From an uncultured Desulfobacterales bacterium (lineage in GTDB: Bacteria > Desulfobacterota > Desulfobacteria > Desulfobacterales > UBA11574), in contig CALANC010000291.1 of assembly GCA_937925895.1 (NCBI GenBank), forward strand, positions 1 through 11,376: a DNA stretch of 11,376 bases, written 5' to 3'. The translations under genes were made by a program, and so were the position numbers. Positions 1 through 5,733 of the stretch are shown piece by piece. Below the pieces are notes generated by a model, which saw only the letters and a list, made by a program, of their open reading frames with translations, was not told where the DNA came from and made no database searches. The first letter of the stretch is position 1. Each line of letters begins with the position of its first letter.

Positions 1-126
1 GTATTATTACAGATATCGTATAAATGATCATTGCCAAGTCAAGTAAATCTTAATTTAGAGCATGGCCAAGTCATCAGCGTCCAAAATCACGTTAAGACAT
101 TATTTTTGAAAGCCAGAATCAGGTTT

Positions 127-148
127 TTTAGTCAACATTTAGTCAACA
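127..148. repeat. Tandem 11-bp direct repeat, possible integrase arm sites
   Basis: The 11-mer TTTAGTCAACA occurs twice head to tail (127-137 and 138-148). A second pair of short repeats, GCCAAGTCA, lies at 33-41 and 65-73. Short direct repeats just inside a tRNA-type attachment site are typical of arm-type binding sites for tyrosine recombinases or excisionases, and a tRNA 3' half lies at 280-324. The repeats are seen directly; the recombination role is inference. Apart from these repeats and the hairpin at 208-240, nothing gene-like is supported in the first 279 bases. Confidence 0.4.
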
Positions 149-202
149 AATTGGAGAAAATACCCCCCTATTTCCGTGCTTTTCCTACTGTATCCCAAAA
201 AA

Positions 203-240
203 GAAAAAAGGAGTTAACTATCTGAATTAATTAACTCCTT
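203..240 (-). terminator. Hairpin with T-tract on the minus strand
   Basis: AAGGAGTTAA (208-217) pairs perfectly with TTAACTCCTT (231-240) around a 13-nt loop. On the minus strand the stem is followed by a run of T (complement of A204-A209), as in an intrinsic terminator. It could end leftward transcripts that pass the rhomboid gene. Confidence 0.5.
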
Positions 241-279
241 CGCTTTCCTTGGGTGTCCCTGTTTTTCCGAATATAAGGG

Positions 280-324
280 CTGCAAATCTGTAGGTAGTAG
301 GTTCGAATCCTGCCGGGCACACCA
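280..324 (+). pseudogene. tRNA 3' half (Cys-like anticodon GCA), probable attachment-site remnant
   Basis: From the anticodon loop onwards this is a textbook tRNA: loop CTGCAAA (280-286, anticodon GCA), stem strand TCTGT, 5-nt variable loop, T-arm GTAGG-TTCGAAT-CCTGC (297-313), acceptor strand CGGGCAC (314-320), discriminator A321 and encoded CCA (322-324). The 5' half is not tRNA-like. A stretch GTGTCCC at 253-259 could pair with most of the acceptor strand, but no D-arm with GG can be drawn, and the 5' anticodon stem pairs poorly (AAGGG against TCTGT, with wobbles and a mismatch). A 3' half without a 5' half is what an integrative element leaves at its distal end after inserting in a tRNA gene. 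A73 is unusual for tRNA-Cys, which normally has U73, so the identity is uncertain. A degenerate tRNA gene is the alternative. Confidence 0.6.
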
Positions 325-339
325 GCTCTTTTTAACGAT

Positions 340-369
340 AAAGAGGAGAAAGGCTATCTCCTCTTTTTT
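340..369 (+). terminator. Strong intrinsic terminator after the tRNA remnant
   Basis: AAAGAGGAGA (340-349) pairs with TCTCCTCTTT (357-366) over a 7-nt loop, followed by more T to 369. It ends plus-strand transcription from the tRNA side. The loop contains the stop codon (354-356) of the oppositely oriented rhomboid gene, so the hairpin overlaps the last codons of that gene. On the minus strand the T-run after the stem is weaker. Confidence 0.75.
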
Positions 370-1052
370 GGATATTGAACCTTTTTTCGTCTCTTCATTA
401 TAATAATCAGAATCAATCCAGACACGAATCCGCCGATATGAGCGAACCAGGCAATCCCCCCGCCTGCTTGTGATCCATATTCTGCAAACCCGCTTAAAAT
501 CTGGATCAAAATCCAGTAACCAAGAATTATTACAGCGGGGATATGAATTATCTGAATGAATATAAACAGTATGATTAATGTTTTTATTCGCGACCTTGGA
601 AATAGGAACATATAGGCACCGAGAACTCCGGCAATCGCTCCACTGGCTCCCAAAGTCGGGATTTGTGAATTGATATTTATAAACCCGTGAACCAAGGTCG
701 CAGATATACCGCATATCAGGTAGAAAAAAAGGTATTTTACATGGCCCAGTATGTCTTCAATATTGTCACCGAAAATCCAAAGGTACAGCATATTGCTCAA
801 CAAGTGGAGCCATCCACCATGCATAAACATAGCGGTAATAATCGTCATGGGAATCGGGACGAGATTTTGCGGGTAAATATCGGTAAAATGGGACAACTCA
901 TAAGGGATAAATCCCAGCCGAATTATGATTGAATGGGAAGTAAATGGCGCAAGATAATTTAGATAGATAAAAACAGCAATATTGGTGATGATCAAAAAAA
1001 TATTTACAACAGGAACAGTACCGGAAGGATTGTCATCTTTTAATGGTATCAT
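354..1052 (-). CDS. Rhomboid-family intramembrane serine protease
   Basis: A 232-residue polytopic membrane protein with the rhomboid signature. It has H78-G-G-W and H83-L-L-S-N87 in the second transmembrane region (the Asn/His oxyanion and gating region of the family), the nucleophile motif G135-A-S137-G in a later helix, and the base motif H205-I-G-G-F in the last core helix. Rhomboids cut substrate proteins within or next to the membrane. Here the Ser137/His205 dyad is intact, so an active enzyme is expected; the substrate is unknown. Length is normal for the short bacterial six-helix type, and the C terminus is a basic cytosolic tail (about 219-232). The ATG start has no clear Shine-Dalgarno sequence. 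The gene runs in the same direction as the permease gene upstream, with a 20-bp gap, so the two may be co-transcribed. Its stop codon lies inside the terminator hairpin at 340-369. Confidence 0.93.
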   Translation of the reverse strand: MIPLKDDNPSGTVPVVNIFLIITNIAVFIYLNYLAPFTSHSIIIRLGFIPYELSHFTDIYPQNLVPIPMTIITAMFMHGGWLHLLSNMLYLWIFGDNIEDILGHVKYLFFYLICGISATLVHGFININSQIPTLGASGAIAGVLGAYMFLFPRSRIKTLIILFIFIQIIHIPAVIILGYWILIQILSGFAEYGSQAGGGIAWFAHIGGFVSGLILIIIMKRRKKVQYPKKRR

Positions 1053-1072
1053 GTCATACTAATACCGGAAAT

Positions 1073-1693
1073 TTACAGCCATACGGAAAATGTTATGGAC
1101 GACAACATAGTGCTGGTAGATATGGCAGCAACGGCAAAATCTGCATCACCACCCATTTCCTTAGCCATCACGCATGTAACCGTAGCTGACGGCGATGCCA
1201 ACAATATCAAGCCGGGCAAGAAATTCTGAACCGATACGTCGAAAAGGCGAAATAACAAAAATCCGCATCCCGGTAATAGAACCAGCTTCAAAAAACCAGG
1301 GGAAAGAACCCGAAGAATCTGGGACTGCATCAACTTAAAGGTCAGGGACGCACCGATCACCAATAACGCCATGGGAAGTGCCAGGCTGCTTAAAATGTCC
1401 AGACTTCGATCCACCACCGTCGGCATGCGGAATCCGGTCAGGGAAAATAAAATTCCGGCAGCGGCAAAAACAACCAGGACAGACGCCAGGGTGATAACCA
1501 AAACCACGGCGTCAAATTGAGTTTTCAAGGACGCTTTAGAGGTAGAGGAAAAAATCATTGCCGGTATTGCCAGATAATAGACCAGGCGATTTGCCGGACC
1601 TATGAATTCCTCAGGAATAAACCCTTTCTTACGGGCGAACAATCCAAGAATGATTACGGCAAATATGGGAATTATGTTAGATATAGTATTCAT
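1073..1693 (-). CDS. AEC-family (auxin efflux carrier-like) permease, centre missing
   Basis: Both ends match the AEC/malonate-type permease family. The N terminus has the typical start (IIPIFAVIILGLFARKKGFI), and the second half contains VVDRSLDILSSLALPMALL followed by IGASL, ending in a final helix with STSTMLSSITFSVWL. Full members have about 300 residues and ten helices; this one has 206. Around residues 88-92 the reading passes directly from the first conserved block to the late one, skipping the central helices (roughly 90-100 residues), with no frameshift. This looks like an in-frame internal deletion, probably leaving a non-functional or altered permease. The family exports organic anions or similar solutes; no substrate can be assigned. 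ATG start, with no obvious ribosome-binding site. Its upstream region is shared with the divergent MoaD-like gene. Confidence 0.8.
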   Translation of the reverse strand: MNTISNIIPIFAVIILGLFARKKGFIPEEFIGPANRLVYYLAIPAMIFSSTSKASLKTQFDAVVLVITLASVLVVFAAAGILFSLTGFRMPTVVDRSLDILSSLALPMALLVIGASLTFKLMQSQILRVLSPGFLKLVLLPGCGFLLFRLFDVSVQNFLPGLILLASPSATVTCVMAKEMGGDADFAVAAISTSTMLSSITFSVWL

Positions 1694-1815
1694 ATTTTAA
1701 TTTGTAGCCCAGACGCTTCTTGACTTTCTCTCATCCGATCCTTAAACTTCCCTATGGCTATATGGAGACATCCATTCGGGATGAATAGTCCTAACCCATA
1801 TCCTCATAAAAGAAA

Positions 1816-2061
1816 ATGAAAAAACACGCGAAGGCCCATATTCATATTAAATTTTTCGCCACCCTAAGCAAACTCACACCCGGTTCTGCTGAACATTTTC
1901 CCATTGACCCGGGCATAACCGTCTTGGATCTTTTTAAGCAATTAGAAGTTCCGGTGGATGAAGTTAAATTGATCTTTGTAAACAATAAAAAAGGTGAGCT
2001 TACGACGGAACTACAAGGTGGCGAGAGAATCGGGGTCTTCCCGCCGGTGGGGGGAGGATAA
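1816..2061 (+). CDS. MoaD/ThiS-family ubiquitin-like sulfur carrier
   Basis: An 81-residue beta-grasp protein ending in PPVGGG. The C-terminal Gly-Gly is the site that is adenylated and turned into a thiocarboxylate by a ThiF/MoeB-type enzyme. Early HIHIKFFATLSK and late ERIGVFPPV are typical MoaD features. Size is normal (about 75-90). In the family, MoaD gives sulfur for molybdopterin synthesis and ThiS for thiazole; some homologues sit with tungsten aldehyde:ferredoxin oxidoreductases. The gene for an activating enzyme follows almost immediately, and the last codons of this gene supply its ribosome-binding site, so the pair is translationally linked. There is no MoaE, MoaA or oxidoreductase gene in the window, so the pathway is open. 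ATG start with a weak ribosome-binding site. Confidence 0.88.
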   Translation: MKKHAKAHIHIKFFATLSKLTPGSAEHFPIDPGITVLDLFKQLEVPVDEVKLIFVNNKKGELTTELQGGERIGVFPPVGGG

Positions 2062-2065
2062 ATTC

Positions 2066-2923
2066 TTGAAAGAAGATATGATCAAAGAAATTAAAACCGT
2101 TGCAGTCCCAAAAAAAATGCCTGATGGTACGTCTTATCACAGTATTTCCGTTGAGCAGACTACAACCCTGGCAAACCGTTTCAACGTCAGAGACTTGACC
2201 GTGGAAATCTCAGCACTCGAAGCAGATATTGTCCCTGAACGTTATTCCCGTAACATGAAGACCTATTCCACTCAAGATCAGGCCACCCTATTAAAATCGA
2301 TGGTGAGTGTTGTGGGCTTGGGTGGTTTAGGCGGAGCGGCTACTGAAATACTGGCCCGATCCGGAGTCGGCACCCTAAATTTAATCGACGGAGATACCTT
2401 CGAAGAAAGTAATTTGAACCGGCAGTTTTTTTGCACTCAAGACCTTTTGCTTAAATCCAAAGCAGGAGCGGCCAAAAGACGCGTAAATGAAATAAACTCA
2501 TCCATTGTTGTACAACAGCACAACGAGTTTCTTCAGGAGAATAACGTCGTCCGAATTCTCGAAAATTCAGATGCTGTCATTGACTGTTTGGACAACCTCA
2601 ACTCTCGATTTTTACTGGAAGGGGCAACGAAAAAAGCCGGGATTCCTCTCGTGTCTGCCGCGGTCGCAGGAGTTTCCGGGCATGTAACCAGTATTTTTCA
2701 CCAGGACCAAGGCCTCAGGTTAATATACGGCGAGCCGGAACGTCTGCCTCAGAAAGGAGCTGAAACTTCTTTGGGGTGCCTGCCACAAGCCGTCACAATC
2801 ATGGCGGCATTAGAAACCTCTGAAGTTATTAAAATACTTCTAAAAAAGGGGAACGTTTTAAGAAACAGGCTTTTAATTGTTGATCTTACAGATCACACAA
2901 TGGAAGTACTCGATTTATTATAA
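2066..2923 (+). CDS. ThiF/MoeB/HesA-family adenylyltransferase
   Basis: An E1-like enzyme of about 285 residues, expected to adenylate the C-terminal glycine of the sulfur carrier encoded just upstream. Residues 84-90 are the nucleotide-binding GLGGLGG, followed by D110, the N116-L-N-R-Q120 motif, D177-N178, and a late SLGC238LP block preceding the conserved C-terminal helix. The first 75 or so residues are an extension ahead of the usual PERYSRN start (57-63). The Cys-x-x-Cys pairs that bind zinc in classical MoeB and ThiF are absent; only three cysteines are seen (123, 174, 238). I chose TTG at 2066 because GGAGG lies 8 nt before it, inside the preceding gene; ATG at 2078 (281 residues) is the alternative. 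A longer in-frame reading from 1994 overlaps the carrier gene and is unlikely. The 3' end overlaps the convergent hydrolase gene by 6 bp. Confidence 0.88.
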   Translation: MKEDMIKEIKTVAVPKKMPDGTSYHSISVEQTTTLANRFNVRDLTVEISALEADIVPERYSRNMKTYSTQDQATLLKSMVSVVGLGGLGGAATEILARSGVGTLNLIDGDTFEESNLNRQFFCTQDLLLKSKAGAAKRRVNEINSSIVVQQHNEFLQENNVVRILENSDAVIDCLDNLNSRFLLEGATKKAGIPLVSAAVAGVSGHVTSIFHQDQGLRLIYGEPERLPQKGAETSLGCLPQAVTIMAALETSEVIKILLKKGNVLRNRLLIVDLTDHTMEVLDLL

Positions 2924-3829
2924 CTCGTTACTTTGAGGCATCTGCTTTTCAATATAACTAAGCATCTGACCGGCGACCAGGGCGATGACATCTCTGGGCA
3001 TAAATTCTTTAGGCACCCACTCCATTACTCTGTCAGTGATCTCTTCCGTGCTCTTTTTCAAATCTTTGGTTCTGGCATAAGACGCTTCCAAAATACCCCT
3101 GGTTGTTTTCGCATCCTCCATAGATTTCTTCAGGTAACTACGTCCTTCATGGCCGGTCCTGGCGCCGAAGTGCTCGGCAAGGTAAACATCAATTTCAAAT
3201 CCGGCCATTTTTTCTAAGCTTTTTTGATACTTGTCAAAATTCGAATTTGCCGCAGTAAAGACCTTGTTGCCCAAAGGAATTCCTCCTGCATCAGAAGCAA
3301 ACATTGCTTTTTCCAAAGGCACATAAACCGCAATGGAGCAAGAGGAATGTCCGGGAACGTCTATCACTTCCATTGACAGGTCACCACAGGAAAGAATATC
3401 GCCTTCCTTGACGATTTCCTCAACATCTATTCCGGTGAACTCAAGTCCCATTTCTTCGGCCAGTTTTTCTCTTCCTTGCTCTGCCAATAGGAGCTGATTC
3501 AAGAATTCAATGCGTTCCACTACTTCGGATCTGGACAAGAGCTCTTTTGTTCTAGATGATGCCGTTATTGTTACCCAAGGCCAGCGTTTTTTGAAAAACG
3601 GTACGATTCCGCAATGGTCAAAATGGGAGTGGAGAATGACCATTCGCTTAATCTTTCGTTCCTCTATGGCAAAATCCTTCAGCTGTTCAACGACTTCAGG
3701 GACAATAGACACCAGGCCGCCGCCGAGGAGGGCATACTCCCCCTTCCCTTTTAAAAGATATACGCACGACTCTCTAGTGCCCAGCAGTAAAATTCTGTCT
3801 GTAACTTTTCCGGGTTTGTCTTTTATCAC
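2918..3829 (-). CDS. MBL-fold metallo-hydrolase
   Basis: A 303-residue metallo-beta-lactamase-fold protein. Metal ligands are visible in order: H67-S-H69-F-D71-H72 (the HxHxDH motif), H161 in VPGHSS, D180 in ASDAGG and H220 in AEHFG, so a dinuclear metal site should be complete. An acidic/basic helical stretch (about 100-130) is inserted between the first and second ligand motifs. The family includes glyoxalase II, lactonases and other hydrolases, and the substrate cannot be fixed from sequence. The start is GTG, supported by GGAG about 8 nt upstream. Its stop (2918-2920) lies inside the end of the convergent ThiF-like gene. A link to the sulfur-carrier pair is possible but rests on position only. 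Confidence 0.9.
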   Translation of the reverse strand: MIKDKPGKVTDRILLLGTRESCVYLLKGKGEYALLGGGLVSIVPEVVEQLKDFAIEERKIKRMVILHSHFDHCGIVPFFKKRWPWVTITASSRTKELLSRSEVVERIEFLNQLLLAEQGREKLAEEMGLEFTGIDVEEIVKEGDILSCGDLSMEVIDVPGHSSCSIAVYVPLEKAMFASDAGGIPLGNKVFTAANSNFDKYQKSLEKMAGFEIDVYLAEHFGARTGHEGRSYLKKSMEDAKTTRGILEASYARTKDLKKSTEEITDRVMEWVPKEFMPRDVIALVAGQMLSYIEKQMPQSNEL

Positions 3830-3990
3830 AATTTGGTCTCCTTATATTGTTTCCATCCATAAGTGGCCCTTTTTGCCCGGGTCTGCGTTCTCCGCGGGTT
3901 TTCGGCTGCGGCGTACAGGGAGTGCGCCTCACCGTAAACCCTTGTGCGGCCTTGATCTGGACAAAAACTCCTCATTTATGAATTGGAAAC

Positions 3991-4013
3991 ATACCGTAAA
4001 AATTTATACCGTA
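3991..4013. repeat. Short direct repeat ATACCGTA x2 upstream of the MBL gene
   Basis: ATACCGTA occurs at 3991-3998 and 4006-4013, separated by a 7-nt A/T-rich spacer. It lies in the 524-bp gene-free stretch 3830-4353, about 160 bp upstream of the start of the minus-strand hydrolase gene. It could be a regulator site or chance. Apart from this, the palindrome at 4087-4271 and a promoter at 4318-4346, I see nothing coding in the stretch. Confidence 0.25.
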
Positions 4014-4086
4014 TCCATTTTAAAGCTGTGGATGGACACTCAAGGTATTTCGCAGTCTTCTCAAATTAGGCACTGTAACAGCCACT

Positions 4087-4271
4087 CGACATGAGTGGAT
4101 TCCCTGAGTTAGCATTGCAGCCTATTTGTGATGATTCTTGGCGAAGCGGAGGAAAGCGACCTGAGCTGTCTGAGCACCGCTGAAAGCGGTGCGAGTTCTC
4201 AGGGCGCCCGGAGCAAGCCTTAGAAGCATCCAAATGGGCTGCAGCGAGCGAGGGGAATCTATTAAATGTCG
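4087..4271. repeat. Long imperfect palindrome 1 (about 185 bp)
   Basis: The two halves are imperfect reverse complements over almost their whole length. Pairing blocks are CGACAT (4087-4092) with ATGTCG (4266-4271), GATTCCC (4098-4104) with GGGAATC (4253-4259), and TGCAGCC-ATTTG (4116-4128) with CAAAT-GGCTGCA (4231-4243, one mismatch). GCGACCTGAG (4156-4165) pairs with CTCAGGGCGC (4198-4207), again with one mismatch. The tip is a perfect 8-bp hairpin, GCACCGCT-GAA-AGCGGTGC (4174-4192). As RNA it would fold into one long rod. It may be a palindromic interspersed repeat, a MITE-like element or a structured RNA; no transposase is nearby. Confidence 0.75.
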
Positions 4272-4317
4272 GATAGTTAATAACCTCCATATTTACTTTA
4301 AAACGCTTATTCGTACA

Positions 4318-4346
4318 TTGACTATTAGTAATATTTCATTTATTTT
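4318..4346 (+). promoter_or_regulatory. Candidate sigma-70 promoter of the alpha/beta hydrolase gene
   Basis: TTGACT (4318-4323) is followed after exactly 17 nt by TATTTT (4341-4346). Transcription would start about at 4353, right at the ATG (4354), which has no Shine-Dalgarno sequence, so a leaderless mRNA is possible. Prediction from consensus only. Confidence 0.4.
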
Positions 4347-4353
4347 GTATTTT

Positions 4354-5208
4354 ATGAAACAAGGTCCCCCAGATAACGACAGCATATCCTCCCGAACATT
4401 TCATGTCAACGTCGCAGGCTGCCGGCTGAGAGCAAAAAGCATCGAACCCCGAAAGGTGAAACTCGCAAAGGACCGGTTCACACTTGTTTTTCTCCATGAA
4501 GGCCTCGGTTGCATCGAACTTTGGCGAGACTTCCCGGAAACACTGTGTCAATCCACCGGCTGTTCGGGTTGGGTGTATGAAAGAAAAGGATATGGGGGAT
4601 CGGAAAAGTTTACGGATCCGTGGCCCCTGAATTATCTGCATGAAGAATCTTCAACATACTTGCCCGCCCTCTTGAATGCATGTCAGATTGACGATGCCGT
4701 CCTCATCGGGCACAGCGACGGCGGCACAATTGCATTGCTAGCAGCCGCCTTTAATACATATCCGGTGAGAGCGGTTATAACTGAAGCGGCTCATATTTTT
4801 GTTGAAGACATAACTCTCGAAGGAATCCGAAAAGCTGTAAAAGCTTTTGAGACAACCAATTTAAAAGAAAAGCTCGCCCGTTATCACAAAGAAAATACAG
4901 AAAGGGTTTTTTACCGGTGGGCCAACCGATGGCTTTCCCCTGAATTCTACGACTGGAACATCGAAGAATATCTTCCCATGATTTCCTGCCCGGTCCTCGT
5001 CCTCCAGGGCGAAGACGACGAATACGGCACGCCTGCCCAGGCTTTGGGAATAGCCAGCCAGGTAGGCGGATCGGCCTATACCCGGCTGATACCCGGGTGC
5101 GGGCATGTACCCCATTCCCAGGCAAAAGAGGTTGTCCTCCAAGAAATGACAGAATTTATCAGGAATTTGAAGGTTCCCGAACCTAGTATGAAGGGGGAAG
5201 AGGGCTAG
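4354..5208 (+). CDS. Alpha/beta-fold hydrolase
   Basis: A 284-residue single-domain alpha/beta hydrolase. The oxyanion-hole motif FLHEG is at 47-50, the nucleophile elbow is G119-H-S121-D-G-G, the acid is D221 or D222 in GEDDEYG, and the base is H251 in GCGHVPH. The lid region with the VEDITLEGI and NRWLSPEFYDWNI blocks resembles a common bacterial subfamily of uncharacterised esterase-like hydrolases, so an ester or similar bond is the likely target; the substrate is unknown. The reading frame stays open upstream to 4189, but that stretch lies in palindrome 1 and has no protein likeness. The chosen ATG (MKQGPP) precedes the family-like region closely. The last codons (GGC TAG) lie within a 24-bp direct repeat shared with the 3' end of the FAD gene, so the natural C terminus may have been altered. 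The gene stands alone between repeat-rich spacers. Confidence 0.88.
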   Translation: MKQGPPDNDSISSRTFHVNVAGCRLRAKSIEPRKVKLAKDRFTLVFLHEGLGCIELWRDFPETLCQSTGCSGWVYERKGYGGSEKFTDPWPLNYLHEESSTYLPALLNACQIDDAVLIGHSDGGTIALLAAAFNTYPVRAVITEAAHIFVEDITLEGIRKAVKAFETTNLKEKLARYHKENTERVFYRWANRWLSPEFYDWNIEEYLPMISCPVLVLQGEDDEYGTPAQALGIASQVGGSAYTRLIPGCGHVPHSQAKEVVLQEMTEFIRNLKVPEPSMKGEEG

Positions 5209-5225
5209 CCAGGATGTTTGGCGAT
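5202..5225. repeat. 24-bp direct repeat, left copy
   Basis: This segment matches 5710-5733 at 22 of 24 positions, in the same orientation. It contains the hydrolase stop codon (5206-5208). Read on the minus strand it gives IAKHPG followed by TAG, almost the same as the C terminus IAKNPG-TAG of the FAD protein, so it may be a relic of that gene's 3' end. Confidence 0.75.
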
Positions 5226-5239
5226 ACCGGAATATAATT

Positions 5240-5421
5240 TAGGTCATACCATTTCCTTCAAGGCGATATGAATCATGCCGTGCTGGGTGACCCAATATTT
5301 GGGATTGGACAAACAGTTGGGGAATCGAAAAAGTACGTACCAACAATCCCAAATATTTGGGTCACTGTAAAAGGGGAAGAAATTGATCAGCATATCGCCT
5401 TTCAGAAAAAGCCATGACCTA
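5240..5421. repeat. Long imperfect palindrome 2 (about 182 bp)
   Basis: Matching arms are TAGGTCAT (5240-5247) with ATGACCTA (5414-5421) and AAGGCGATATG (5260-5270) with CATATCGCCTT (5391-5401). GTGACCCAATATTTGGGATTG (5287-5307) pairs with its near-exact reverse complement at 5344-5365, which has one extra base. The latter block is itself close to palindromic (CCCAA-ATATTTGGG). The unpaired centre is 36 nt. The sequence differs from palindromes 1 and 3, although size and layout are alike. No open reading frame is supported. A MITE-like element or a structured RNA is possible. Confidence 0.78.
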
Positions 5422-5462
5422 ATAAAGCCAGCTGCCCAGTTTTGTAAGCATTAAGAAAGTAG

Positions 5463-5640
5463 CCAATTTTGTTGAACGATATTGGCGGAGTCGCTTTGTC
5501 ATTTCATTGCTTTAGCTGTGGGGGAGACCGCAGCCATCCTGAGCGCAGCGAGGGGTGGAATGCGGAGGGGGAAGGAATGCCCCCGCTGCTAAACCATTGA
5601 AATGACAAGCGACGGAGACACCCGAGTGAAACAAATTTGG
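5463..5640. repeat. Long imperfect palindrome 3 (about 178 bp)
   Basis: CCAATTTTGTT (5463-5473) pairs with AACAAATTTGG (5630-5640), and GTCGCTTTGTCATTTCATTG (5490-5509) pairs with 5595-5613, with one bulge and one mismatch. TTTAGCTGTGGGGG (5511-5524) pairs with the CCCCC-GCTGCTAAA block ending at 5593. The G-rich centre (about 5530-5575) contains GAGCGCAGCGAGGGG, similar to the GCAGCGAGCGAGGGG of palindrome 1 (4241-4255). With palindrome 2 it fills most of the 504-bp gene-free stretch 5209-5712, where I see no coding sequence. Confidence 0.75.
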
Positions 5641-5709
5641 ATACCCCTTAATGATTACCAGCTTTGATGGTGAAAGGGGGGAAACTTGAGAAAATATGAA
5701 CCGGCAGAT

Positions 5710-5733
5710 GGGCTAGCCAGGATTTTTGGCAAT
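5710..5733. repeat. 24-bp direct repeat, right copy (inside 3' end of FAD gene)
   Basis: Second copy of the repeat at 5202-5225, offset by 508 bp. It contains the stop codon of the minus-strand FAD gene (5713-5715). The core GGCTAGCC is self-complementary. The two copies bracket palindromes 2 and 3. Confidence 0.75.

Noticed and set aside
31..225. Plus-strand frame of 64 codons at the left edge
   Set aside because: No ribosome-binding site, no recognisable protein character, and it runs through the direct repeats and a hairpin.
214..714. Minus-strand reading frame of 166 codons covering the tRNA remnant
   Set aside because: The C-terminal part (ARQDSNLLPTDLQP) is the well-known false translation of a tRNA antisense strand, and the rest is an out-of-frame shadow of the rhomboid gene.
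3510..4094. Plus-strand frame of 194 codons
   Set aside because: Antisense to the first third of the clearly coding MBL gene, with no family likeness in its own frame.
4066..4290. Minus-strand frame of 74 codons in palindrome 1
   Set aside because: It lies entirely on the inverted-repeat structure; such frames arise from repeat sequence and show no protein family.
4189..4353. Upstream extension of the alpha/beta hydrolase frame
   Set aside because: These 55 codons cross palindrome 1 and an A/T-rich promoter-like stretch and do not resemble the family; ATG at 4354 is preferred.
4775..5142. Two overlapping minus-strand frames (116 and 93 codons)
   Set aside because: Antisense shadows of the hydrolase gene, whose catalytic motifs are in the plus frame.
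4087..5640. Palindromes as retron, integron attC or CRISPR-type elements
   Set aside because: No reverse transcriptase, integrase or Cas gene nearby, no regularly spaced repeats, and the three sequences differ from one another.
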